This document shows, piece after piece, positions 37,007 through 45,046 of a stretch of DNA of 64,000 bases (position 1 is its first letter; the number at the start of each line of letters is the position of its first letter). Position numbers and translations under genes: made by a program. The notes under the pieces are model-generated. The model made no database searches. It was not told the DNA's origin and saw nothing but the letters and a program-made list of their open reading frames with translations. This stretch comes from SZAS-79 sp964599095 (GTDB lineage Bacteria; Pseudomonadota; Gammaproteobacteria; Burkholderiales; SG8-39): NCBI GenBank assembly GCA_964599095.1, contig CAZREB010000020.1:25695-89694 (forward strand). Reading direction: 5' to 3'.

Positions 37007-37990
37007 TTACTTCGCGCCGCTTTCCTTGTACTTGCCATAGCCCATCAGGCGCTCGAGGCGTTCTTCCACGAGCACGGCGGGCTTCTTCGCCTGGAGGTGC
37101 TTCAACGCCTCGGTCAGCGTCTTCTTCAACGCCTGTGCCGCGGCCTCCGGGTCCCGGTGCGCGCCGCCGAGCGGCTCGTTGACGATCTTGTCCACCACCC
37201 CGAGCGTCTTCAGGCGGTTCGCGGTAATGCCGAGCGTCTCGGCCGCCTCCGGCGCCATGTCCGCGCTCTTCCAGAGGATCGACGCGCAGCCCTCCGGCGA
37301 GATCACCGAGTAGGTCGAATACTGCATCATGATCGTGATGTCGCCGACCGCGATCGCCAGCGCGCCGCCGGACCCGCCCTCGCCGATGACCGTGCAGATC
37401 AGCGGCACGCGCAGCGACGCCATCGCATACAGGTTGCGGCCGATCGCCTCGGACTGGCCGCGCTCCTCCGCGTCGATGCCCGGGTACGCGCCGGGCGTAT
37501 CGACGAACGTGAACACCGGCAGGTCGAACTTCTCCGCAAGCTTCATCAGGCGCAGCGCCTTGCGGTAGCCCTCGGGCTTCGGCATGCCGAAGTTGCGCGC
37601 GATCTTCTCCTTGGTGTCGCGGCCCTTCTGGTGGCCGATCACCATGCACGATTCGCCGTTGAAGCGGGCAAGCCCGCCGACGATCGACTGGTCGTCGGCG
37701 AACAGCCGGTCGCCGTGCAGTTCCTGGAACCCGGTGAACAGCATGCCGATGTAGTCGAGCGTGTAAGGCCGTTGCGGATGGCGCGCCACCTGGGCGACCT
37801 GCCAGGGCGTGAGCTTGGCGTAGATCTCCTTGGTGAGGACCTGGTTCTTCTTCTGCAGCCGGGCGATCTCCTCCGAGATGTCGACGGCGGAATCGTCCTG
37901 CACGAAGCGCAGTTCTTCGATGCGCGCTTCGAGTTCGGCGATCGGCTGCTCGAACTCGAGGAAAGTGGTCTTGCTGGCGGGCGGCGGCAT
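37007..37990 (-). CDS. accA: Acetyl-CoA carboxylase carboxyltransferase, alpha subunit
   Basis: A 327-residue subunit of the carboxyltransferase that, with AccD, makes malonyl-CoA for fatty-acid synthesis. The N-terminal FEQPIAELEARIEEL helix, the RPYTLDYI and HGDRLF segments and the GEGGSGGALA oxyanion loop are all present. Length is normal. accD is not in the window. The gene is 209 bases from the glycosylase stop, a gap filled by a long perfect inverted repeat. Confidence 0.96.
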   Translation of the reverse strand: MPPPASKTTFLEFEQPIAELEARIEELRFVQDDSAVDISEEIARLQKKNQVLTKEIYAKLTPWQVAQVARHPQRPYTLDYIGMLFTGFQELHGDRLFADDQSIVGGLARFNGESCMVIGHQKGRDTKEKIARNFGMPKPEGYRKALRLMKLAEKFDLPVFTFVDTPGAYPGIDAEERGQSEAIGRNLYAMASLRVPLICTVIGEGGSGGALAIAVGDITIMMQYSTYSVISPEGCASILWKSADMAPEAAETLGITANRLKTLGVVDKIVNEPLGGAHRDPEAAAQALKKTLTEALKHLQAKKPAVLVEERLERLMGYGKYKESGAK

Positions 37991-38070
37991 GGGCGGATTT
38001 TACGCCAGCAAGGAAATCAGCGGCGGGAGACACGGCTTGAACGGAAAAGCCGGTTTTGGTCTTCCGGAAT

Positions 38071-38136
38071 CTCGCTGATTTGCGTATTGCTGCGGTTGCG
38101 CGTCCGCGCAACCGCAGCAATACGCAAATCAGCGAG
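38071..38136. repeat. Perfect 30-bp inverted repeat with 6-base loop
   Basis: Bases 38071–38100 are the exact reverse complement of 38107–38136, and one further flanking base pair (38070/38137) matches. The loop is CGTCCG. It lies between the alkA-like gene and accA, both read on the minus strand. No T tract follows on either strand, so it is not a typical intrinsic terminator. A transcript would form a hairpin of about 31 bp. A short GGTCTTC motif recurs in inverted orientation outside the arms. Confidence 0.9.
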
Positions 38137-38199
38137 ACCCGTGAAACCCGAAAAGAAAATCGAACCCGGAAAGAAGACCGGACTCCGCGTCTTCAACCC

Positions 38200-38838
38200 T
38201 CAGTACTCCACCGGCACCGGGTCGAGGCTGCGCCACAGGTACCACGTGGCCACCGAGCGCCAGGGCCGCCACGTTTCCCCGTGCGCGCGCAATCGGTCGA
38301 GCGGGATCTTCTCGTCGTTGTAGTAATGCAAGTGCACCGCCTTCTGCAGCCCGAGGTCGGCGACCGGGAAGACATCCGGGCGCAGCAGGTTGAACATCAG
38401 GAACATCTCCGCGGTCCACCGGCCGATGCCGCGCACCTGGACGAGTTCGTCGATGACTTCCTCGTCGCTCATGTCGCCCCAGCGATGCGGATGGATCGTG
38501 CCCTCGGCGAAGTGCCGCGCGAGGTCGACGATGTATTCGACCTTGCGGTCCGAGAGCCCGGCCGCCTTGAGGCGCTGCCTGCGCCGCGAAAGCGCGAGGA
38601 CCTGCCCGGGCTGCATGTCGGGCGCCAGCGCCGCGACACGGTTCCAGATGCTCTGCGCCGCCTTGACCGAGATCTGCTGGCCGACGATCGAGCGCGCAAG
38701 CGTGAAGAAAGGCTCGCCCCGGCGTTGCAGCGACACCCGCGGATAGGCCCGGATGATCCTCGCCATCACCGGGTCGCCGCGCGACAACTCGCGCTTGGCC
38801 CTGGCCCAGAACTGCGGCTTGTCGCGCGGTGGGCTCAT
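38200..38838 (-). CDS. DNA-3-methyladenine glycosylase, AlkA/HhH-GPD family
   Basis: A 212-residue base-excision repair glycosylase that removes alkylated purines. It has the HhH motif (LVQVRGIGRWTAEM, about residues 132–145) and the catalytic Asp161 in FPVADLGLQ. It lacks the N-terminal domain of E. coli AlkA and is of the short form common in betaproteobacteria. Its ATG overlaps the stop of the DUF6352-type gene by four bases. Nothing suggests an iron–sulfur cluster. Confidence 0.92.
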   Translation of the reverse strand: MSPPRDKPQFWARAKRELSRGDPVMARIIRAYPRVSLQRRGEPFFTLARSIVGQQISVKAAQSIWNRVAALAPDMQPGQVLALSRRRQRLKAAGLSDRKVEYIVDLARHFAEGTIHPHRWGDMSDEEVIDELVQVRGIGRWTAEMFLMFNLLRPDVFPVADLGLQKAVHLHYYNDEKIPLDRLRAHGETWRPWRSVATWYLWRSLDPVPVEY

Positions 38839-39848
38839 GACGATTGCGCAATCGGGAAGTTCACCAGCAGGTTCTGCGGCTTCATGCGCACCACATCGTC
38901 CTCGTTCGCCGAGAGCGCCATGTACACCGGGCGGCCCGCGATATCCGTACGCATGTCGGAAGCATTCGCGAAATCCATCCTGAAGAGCGAGAGCAGCCTG
39001 CGCATCCGGCCATGGTCCACCTCGACGCCCTCATACAGGTCGTTCAGCATGCTCGTCGAAGCGGCGTCCAGCCCGATGTGCCAGGCCCAGCGCGGCTCGT
39101 CGATCCGCGGCAGCGAACGGACTTTCACGTCGATGCCGTGGAAATGCCTCACCCACGACTCGATCACGCGGCACAGCGCCTCCAGCGCGGCCCGGCCGTG
39201 GTTGATGCTGATCACGGTGTCGTAGCGGGACTCGCGCCCCCAATACAGCGCCGCATTGTCCCGGTCGAGGACGTCGAGCTCGACGCTCTTCAGGCTGGTC
39301 TGCGCTTCGACGATCAGCCGCCCGATGCTGCCATAGGCGTTGCCCGCCGCATGCATCTCCACGGTCTCGAGGTCCGCAAGCAGGATGGTGCCGTCCTGCA
39401 GGTTCAGCTTCTGGTCGCGAAACAGCAGTTCGCCCGCGCGAAGGCGGAGCGGTTCTTCGACTCCGTCGAGGACGTTGCGCACGATCACGTGCGCCATCTG
39501 CTCGATGAAGAGCGGCGGGATGTCGACGCTGCCGGAACGAAAGAGCGCCGCATAAGCCGCCTCCACCGTGCCGGCCGCAAGCAGCCGGTCGCGAAAGCGC
39601 AGCACCACGCGGTAGTTGTCGCGCGCGTCTTCGTCCTCGACCGCCTCGATCTCCTCCTCGTCCACCTTGCGGCCGGGCTCGGCCATCAGCGAAGAGTGCA
39701 GCGCAAGTTCGGCGTCGCCGGATTCCTCCACCGGATGAACCTCCGGCCGGAGATAGTACGCGCGCAGGAAGTCGTCCGTGACCGCCAGCCAGCCGCGATC
39801 GTCACGCCTCAGGAGATGAAAGCCGCTGTTCCGCCAAAAATCCGGCAC
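38835..39848 (-). CDS. DUF6352-type conserved protein of unknown function
   Basis: A 337-residue cytoplasmic protein with the N-terminus MPDFWRNSGFHLL and a TDDFLRAYYLRPEVHPVEES segment that I associate with DUF6352 of betaproteobacteria (from memory). It has no catalytic motif that I can name. It carries several acidic clusters (DEEEIEAVEDEDARD) and a central LNLQDGTILLADLETVEMHA strand-rich part. It is translationally coupled (ATGA) to the DNA glycosylase gene, which may mean a role in repair or only operon sharing. Confidence 0.65.
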   Translation of the reverse strand: MPDFWRNSGFHLLRRDDRGWLAVTDDFLRAYYLRPEVHPVEESGDAELALHSSLMAEPGRKVDEEEIEAVEDEDARDNYRVVLRFRDRLLAAGTVEAAYAALFRSGSVDIPPLFIEQMAHVIVRNVLDGVEEPLRLRAGELLFRDQKLNLQDGTILLADLETVEMHAAGNAYGSIGRLIVEAQTSLKSVELDVLDRDNAALYWGRESRYDTVISINHGRAALEALCRVIESWVRHFHGIDVKVRSLPRIDEPRWAWHIGLDAASTSMLNDLYEGVEVDHGRMRRLLSLFRMDFANASDMRTDIAGRPVYMALSANEDDVVRMKPQNLLVNFPIAQSS

Positions 39849-39913
39849 GCCGTTCGCCTACGGGGAGGTAGAGGGTACTGGGGACACCTTTCTGGTGGCC
39901 CCCTATATCCGGA

Positions 39914-40492
39914 CTACGCGGCCGCGAGAGTGAGGCGCGAATGCGCCGACACGTGCTGCTTCAGGAATTCCATCTGGTCGGCGAAGATCCGCCGGTTGGT
40001 GAGGATCAGGTATTCGGCCTTGTTCGGCACGTACGGCGCATAAAGCAATTCCGTGCCCGCCTCCTCCGGCGTGCGGTTGCGCTTCAGCCCGTTGCAATGC
40101 CGGCAGGCGGTAACCACGTTCATCCAGGTGTCCTTGCCGCCGCGCGAAATCGGCGTGATGTGGTCGCGTGTCAGCCTGAAGTAATGAAACTCGCCGCCGC
40201 AGTAGGCGCAGATCTGGCAGTCGCGCCGGAAGAGCTCGCGGTTGTTCAGCGGCGGGACGTGGTTGAACCCCTTCCTCGCCATCGCCTTGCCCTTGATCGC
40301 GATGATCGAATGCGCGGTGATGCTCGAGCGCTCGCCCGTGGTGCGGGAAATGCCGCCGTTGAAGGTGAACGTCCGGTCTCCCATCGTCCACGCAACCAGG
40401 TTCTTGGCGTAATAGAAGCAGGCCTGCTGCCAGCTGATCCAGCGATGCGGCACGCCGTGCAAATCGAGGGAGAGAATCAGCGGACTGTCCAT
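39914..40492 (-). CDS. HNH endonuclease family protein
   Basis: A 192-residue protein with an HNH nuclease fold in its second half. Zinc-knuckle cysteines lie in CAYCGG and ACRHCNG, and the ββα-metal core is RDHITPISRGGKDTWMNVV. The N-terminal half (SWQQACFYYAKNLVAW) is conserved in stand-alone HNH proteins widespread in proteobacteria. It does not look phage-borne; composition matches the host. Function is unknown, and the proposed DNA substrate is inference. Confidence 0.88.
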   Translation of the reverse strand: MDSPLILSLDLHGVPHRWISWQQACFYYAKNLVAWTMGDRTFTFNGGISRTTGERSSITAHSIIAIKGKAMARKGFNHVPPLNNRELFRRDCQICAYCGGEFHYFRLTRDHITPISRGGKDTWMNVVTACRHCNGLKRNRTPEEAGTELLYAPYVPNKAEYLILTNRRIFADQMEFLKQHVSAHSRLTLAAA

Positions 40493-40595
40493 GGCCTGCT
40501 ACCGTGAACCCTGATCGTGAGCCCCGGCAAGTCGGGGCGACCCGGGCGATTCTGCCGAAAGCCTTTGGACTTGGCAACGCTCCCTAAAGCAAATG

Positions 40596-40904
40596 CTAAC
40601 GTTTCCGGGCGCCGGCCTTGGCGCCCTCCACCGCGTCCTTGAACGCCTGGCCCGGCGTGAACGCGGGGCAGGTCTTGGCGGGAATCCTGATTTCCTTGCC
40701 GGTGGCCGGGCTCCGTCCGGCGCGCGCCTGGCGCTTGCGCGCGAGGAAGGTCCCGAAACCGACCACCGTGACGCGGTTGCCCTTGGCGACGCCCGCAACG
40801 ACCGTGTCGAAAAGCGCATTGACCGCATCGGCGGCAGCGGTCTTGCTGATCGCCGCAGCCTTGGCCACGGCATCGGTCAGGTCCGCCTTGCTTACGTTTG
40901 CCAT
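40596..40904 (-). CDS. HU-family nucleoid protein
   Basis: A 102-residue histone-like DNA-binding protein. The N-terminal helical dimerisation part (MANVSKADLTDAVAKA) and the β-arm motif (GFGTFLARKRQARAGRSPATG) with the DNA-intercalating region are present. The basic C-terminal tail KAGARKR is slightly longer than in HupA/HupB. The ATG at 40904 was preferred to one 12 codons upstream because it gives the standard N-terminus. Confidence 0.93.
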   Translation of the reverse strand: MANVSKADLTDAVAKAAAISKTAAADAVNALFDTVVAGVAKGNRVTVVGFGTFLARKRQARAGRSPATGKEIRIPAKTCPAFTPGQAFKDAVEGAKAGARKR

Positions 40905-40998
40905 CCGTCCCCCGCCGTCGCGCATCCTGAAATCAGGCACGAATCATATCGGCATCGATAGGGCCGCACAATGAACCAGTTCACGCTGCGCTGCTCGA

Positions 40999-41026
40999 TT
41001 GCGAAGCGAACGCAAAAGAATACAAT
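40999..41026 (+). promoter_or_regulatory. Sigma-70-like promoter for the sorbosone-dehydrogenase-like gene
   Basis: TTGCGA (40999–41004), a 16-base spacer and TACAAT (41021–41026) lie about 60 bases before the ATG at 41086. The spacing and hexamers are good for this GC-rich genome, and the site is in a 180-base gap with HU divergent on the other side. Confidence 0.5.
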
Positions 41027-41085
41027 TCCGCGCGGTGGGTTGCGCAGTCGCCCGGGTCACGCCACCACAAAAAGGGGAGAAGACA

Positions 41086-42336
41086 ATGGATACCAGATTG
41101 GCGGCCCTTGCCGCCGCATGCTCGCTCGCTTTTTCGTCAGTCGCGCTTGCGCAGGGCGCAAAACCTGCCGCCGCACCTCCGCCGGCCTGGAAACAGGGAA
41201 TGAGCGACAAGTTCAAGGACTCGACGCTCGCGCCGAACGCGGCCAAGAACACCGAGACACCGGCCAGCGAAATTCCGATCGACAAGTTCAAGGTGCCCAA
41301 GGGGTTCAAGATCGAGATCTGGGCGACCGGCATGCCGGGCGCCCGGGCCATGGTTCGCGGCGACAAGGGCAAGATCTACATCGGCACGCGCGGCATCGGC
41401 CGGGTGTATGAGGTCACCGATGCGGGCGACAAGCGCACCAGCCGGATCGTGGTCGACAAGCTCACCCAGCCTTCGGGCGTGGCGATCATGGGCAGCACGT
41501 TGTATGTGATGGCCATCGACAAGGTCCTGCGCTACGACGACATCGAGAGCAAGCCGGACGTGAAGCCGCAGGACATGACGGCCAAGTTCAACCTGCCGCC
41601 GGAGCAGCACCACAACTGGAAGTACCTCGCCTTCGGGCCGGACAAGAAGCTCTATGTGCCGTTCGGCGCGCCCTGCAACATCTGCGAGCCGCCGGAACAG
41701 TACGCGCAGATCCGCCGGTACGACCCCGACGGCTCGGGCATGGAGGTGATCGCACGGGGGGTGCGCAACACGCAGGGCTTCGACTGGCATCCGAAGACCG
41801 GCGACCTGTGGTTCACCGACCACGGCCGCGACTGGCTGGGCGACGACGGCCCGCAGGACGAACTGAACCGCATGACCAAGACCGGTCTCAACTTCGGCTA
41901 CCCGTATTGCCATGCCGCGGGCGTTGTAGACCCGGACGTGACGAAAGCCGACAAGAAGGCCACCGCCTGCAAGGACGTCACGAAGCCGGTCGCGCTGATG
42001 GGACCGCACGCCGCGGTCATGGGCGTGAAGTTCTATACGGGCGACATGTTCCCCGCCCAGTACAAGGACACGATGTTCATCGCGCGCAAGGGCTCGTGGA
42101 ACCGCACCAAGAAGTTCGGCTATGACGTGGTGAACGTCGTGCCGAGCGCCGATGGCAAGAGCGCCAAGGTCACGCCCTTCCTGACCGGTTTCCTGGACGC
42201 CAAGGAAAACAAGTTCCTCGGCCGCCCGGCTTACGTCATGCAAATGCCCGACGGCGCCCTGCTGGTGTCCGACGAGCAGCTCGGCGCGCTCTACCGGATC
42301 AGCTATTCGGCATCCGCCCCGGCCAAGAAGAAGTAG
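41086..42336 (+). CDS. Sorbosone-dehydrogenase-like β-propeller oxidoreductase (PQQ-type)
   Basis: A 416-residue protein with a Sec signal peptide (ending near VALAQ) and a six-bladed GSDH-like propeller (VPKGFKIEIWATGMPGAR start, DWHPKTGDLWFTDHGRDWLGDD, and a CNICEPP cysteine pair). Related periplasmic enzymes oxidise sugar aldehydes with PQQ and pass electrons to a cytochrome c. The next gene encodes such a cytochrome and overlaps the stop by one base. The start is at 41086 after AAAGGGGAGAAG. Substrate and cofactor use are inferred from the family. Confidence 0.85.
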   Translation: MDTRLAALAAACSLAFSSVALAQGAKPAAAPPPAWKQGMSDKFKDSTLAPNAAKNTETPASEIPIDKFKVPKGFKIEIWATGMPGARAMVRGDKGKIYIGTRGIGRVYEVTDAGDKRTSRIVVDKLTQPSGVAIMGSTLYVMAIDKVLRYDDIESKPDVKPQDMTAKFNLPPEQHHNWKYLAFGPDKKLYVPFGAPCNICEPPEQYAQIRRYDPDGSGMEVIARGVRNTQGFDWHPKTGDLWFTDHGRDWLGDDGPQDELNRMTKTGLNFGYPYCHAAGVVDPDVTKADKKATACKDVTKPVALMGPHAAVMGVKFYTGDMFPAQYKDTMFIARKGSWNRTKKFGYDVVNVVPSADGKSAKVTPFLTGFLDAKENKFLGRPAYVMQMPDGALLVSDEQLGALYRISYSASAPAKKK

Positions 42337-42938
42337 TGGCCGGAGTGCCGGACCAGGGGCGGTGGGCAGCGATGCTCATCGCCTTTTTTGCGTCCTGCGT
42401 TTCGCAGCAAGCCGGCGCGCAGCCCCCGCTCGCTCCGCCCCCCGAGGCGAAGACGTGCGAAGGCTGCCACGGCCCCGGCGGCAATTCGGCGACGCCCTAT
42501 ATCCCGTCGCTCGCAGGCCAGCCGCGCGTGTACCTCGAGAACACGCTCGTCCTCACGCGCGAAGGCCTGCGCGGCAATCCGGTGATGCAGGGGCTGATGA
42601 AGGGCAAGAAGGACGCCGAGATCGTTGCAGTGGCCAGGTACTTCGCTTCGCTGCCGGTTCGCCCTCCCGCGACCACGCCACCGGACAAGGCATTGCAGAA
42701 AAGGGGCCGGGAGCTGGTCGCAAAGCTGCACTGCGCGTCCTGCCACGACAAGACCTTCAGGGGCCGCGAGCAGATGCCGCGCCTGGCCGCCCAGCGCGAG
42801 GAATTCCTCGATGCGCGCATGACCGCACTCCGTGACAAACCTCCCCCCGGCACCGATACCATCATGAACGCCACGGTACGCGGCTTGACGGATGAAGACA
42901 TCAAGGCCCTTGCACATTTCATGGCGCACCTGCGCTGA
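42336..42938 (+). CDS. Dihaem periplasmic cytochrome c
   Basis: A 200-residue c4-like cytochrome with two haem-binding CxxCH sites: CEGCH (about residues 41–45) and CASCH (about 133–137). The signal peptide runs to QAGAQ. The GTG at 42336 overlaps the preceding TAG; an ATG at 42372 is an alternative start that would leave a short signal. It should accept electrons from the sorbosone-type enzyme. Its 3' end overlaps the TonB receptor gene by 47 bases. Confidence 0.88.
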   Translation: MAGVPDQGRWAAMLIAFFASCVSQQAGAQPPLAPPPEAKTCEGCHGPGGNSATPYIPSLAGQPRVYLENTLVLTREGLRGNPVMQGLMKGKKDAEIVAVARYFASLPVRPPATTPPDKALQKRGRELVAKLHCASCHDKTFRGREQMPRLAAQREEFLDARMTALRDKPPPGTDTIMNATVRGLTDEDIKALAHFMAHLR

Positions 42939-45042
42939 GCGGGGCGACCGGGGCGGTCGTCCGGCGGCCCGGCGGGCTGGCCTGCTGCCGGTTGCGGCGT
43001 GCCTGGCATTGGCTGCGCCGTTTCCTGCACACGCGCAAGAGGCGTCCGACGGCGTGGTGGTTTCGGCCACGCGCAGCGAGAGGAAAAGCTTCGACGTGCC
43101 GGTGTCGATCGACGCCGTCGGAGCCGAGGCGCTGCGCGAGGGCCAGCCCAAGGTCAACCTGTCGGAGTCGCTCGGCCGCGTGCCCGGCCTCGTGATCCAG
43201 AACCGCAACAACTACGCGCAGGACCTGCAGCTTTCGATCCGCGGATTCGGCGCGCGCTCCACCTTCGGCATCCGGGGCGTCAAGCTCTATGCCGACGGAA
43301 TCCCGGCGACAATGCCCGACGGATCGGGCCAGGCGGCCAACTTCGACCTCTTCTCCGCGCAGCGCGTCGAAGTGATGCGCGGCCCGTTTGCCGGCCTCTA
43401 TGGCAACAGCGCCGGCGGCGTGGTGCAGATCTTCGGCGAAAACGGCCCGGCGAGGCCGACAGCCACTGCGGAAACGCTCTTCGGCCCCTGGGGCAGCAAC
43501 CGGCTCGGCCTCAAGTTTGGCGGCACCGAGGGCGCGCTCAACTACAACGCCGACTGGTCGCGATTCCACACCGACGGGTGGCGCGCGCATTCGTCGGTCA
43601 ACCGGCAGCAGGGCAACGCCCGGCTGCGCTGGCAGGCAGGCGAGGACACGCGCGTCACGCTCGTCGTGAACACGCTCGACCAGCCCGAGACGCAGGACCC
43701 GCTCGGGCTCTCTCGCGCGCAGGTCAGTGCCGACCGCCGGCAGGCCGACCCTTCGGCGGCAACTTTCAACACTTCGAAGAGCGTGCGCCAGACGCAGAGC
43801 GGCATTGCCGTCGAGCAGCGCCTGTCGCGCAACAACACGCTGAAGGCAAGCGCGTTCCTCGGCGACCGCACGGTACGCCAATACCTGTCGGTGCCGCTGG
43901 CCGCGCAGGCGGCGGCGACTTCGGCCGGCGGCATCGTCGACCTCGGCACCTCGTTCGGCGGCTGGAACCTGACCTGGCTGCACGAGAGCACGCTGGCCGG
44001 GCGGCCGTTCAACCTGACCGGCGGCTACGAACAGGAGCAGATGCAGCAGCGCCGCAAGGGATTCCTGAACAACAACGGCATCATCGGCGCCCTCAAGCGC
44101 GACGAGGACGACACCGTCGCCAGCCGCAACCTGTTTGCGCAGGCCGACTGGCGCTTCACCGACCGGTGGTCTGCAAGCGCGGGATTGCGCAGTACGCGCG
44201 TTTCATTCAACGCCAGGGATTTCTTCATTGCGGCCGGCAATCCGGACGACAGCGGCGCCACCAAGTACACCAATACGAGCCCGGTGGCCGGGATGACCTA
44301 CCGGCTCCTCCCGGAACTCAACCTGTACGCGAGCGCCGGCCGCGGATTCGAGACGCCGACCTTCGTCGAGCTGGCTTACCGGACCGGCGGCAGCGGCCTG
44401 AATTTCGCGCTCAAGCCGTCCCGCTCGCTGACGCGTGAAATCGGCGTCAAGGGACGCATTGCCGACGACCACCGGGTGGCGCTCGCCTATTTCGACACCC
44501 GGACCGAGGACGAGATCGTCGTCGACACCAACGTCGGCGGCCGCAGCACCTTCAAGAATGCGTCGCGCACCCGGCGCACCGGATGGGAGGCGTCGTGGGC
44601 GGCGGTGCTGCCGGCGAATTTCGACGCGCTCGTTGCGTGGACGCTCCTCGACGCGCGCTACGCAGACCCGTTCACCAGCGGCGGACCGGTACCGGCCGGC
44701 AGCAAGCTGCCCGGGGTGCCGGGGTCGACCTTGTACGGCGAGTTGCGCTGGCGGTATCCGTCTTCCGGGTTCGCGACCGCGCTCGAAGCGCGCCGCAATG
44801 CCAGGGTCTTCGTCGACGACGCCAACAGCGATGCGGCCGAAGGGTACGTCGTGACCAACCTGCGGCTCGGGTTCGAGCAGCGCGGCGCCGGCTGGCAACT
44901 GATGGAGCACCTGCGGATCGACAACCTTGCCAACAGGAACTACATCGGCTCGGTGATCGTCGCCGAGGGTAACCGCCGGTTCTTCGAGCCCGCGCTGCCT
45001 CGCAGCGTGTCGTTCATCGTGACCGGCCGTCGCGAATTCTGA
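42892..45042 (+). CDS. TonB-dependent outer-membrane receptor
   Basis: A 716-residue receptor. After a long basic signal peptide (cleavage near AHAQE) comes the plug (VVVSATRSERKSFDVPVSID, IRGFGARSTFGIRGVKLYADGIP, VEVMRGPFAGLYGNSAGGVV) and then a β-barrel ending in Phe, as required for outer-membrane insertion. The barrel resembles siderophore/iron-type receptors such as FecA-like or PQQ-cluster receptors. It starts inside the cytochrome gene (47-base overlap), which couples it to the PQQ-type dehydrogenase operon. Its substrate is unknown. Confidence 0.92.
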   Translation: MKTSRPLHISWRTCAERGDRGGRPAARRAGLLPVAACLALAAPFPAHAQEASDGVVVSATRSERKSFDVPVSIDAVGAEALREGQPKVNLSESLGRVPGLVIQNRNNYAQDLQLSIRGFGARSTFGIRGVKLYADGIPATMPDGSGQAANFDLFSAQRVEVMRGPFAGLYGNSAGGVVQIFGENGPARPTATAETLFGPWGSNRLGLKFGGTEGALNYNADWSRFHTDGWRAHSSVNRQQGNARLRWQAGEDTRVTLVVNTLDQPETQDPLGLSRAQVSADRRQADPSAATFNTSKSVRQTQSGIAVEQRLSRNNTLKASAFLGDRTVRQYLSVPLAAQAAATSAGGIVDLGTSFGGWNLTWLHESTLAGRPFNLTGGYEQEQMQQRRKGFLNNNGIIGALKRDEDDTVASRNLFAQADWRFTDRWSASAGLRSTRVSFNARDFFIAAGNPDDSGATKYTNTSPVAGMTYRLLPELNLYASAGRGFETPTFVELAYRTGGSGLNFALKPSRSLTREIGVKGRIADDHRVALAYFDTRTEDEIVVDTNVGGRSTFKNASRTRRTGWEASWAAVLPANFDALVAWTLLDARYADPFTSGGPVPAGSKLPGVPGSTLYGELRWRYPSSGFATALEARRNARVFVDDANSDAAEGYVVTNLRLGFEQRGAGWQLMEHLRIDNLANRNYIGSVIVAEGNRRFFEPALPRSVSFIVTGRREF

Positions 45043-45046
45043 TCAT

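Noticed and set aside
40521..40538. GCCCCG/CGGGGC hairpin between the HNH and HU genes as a terminator
   Set aside because: A six-base GC stem without a T tract on either strand is common by chance in this genome.
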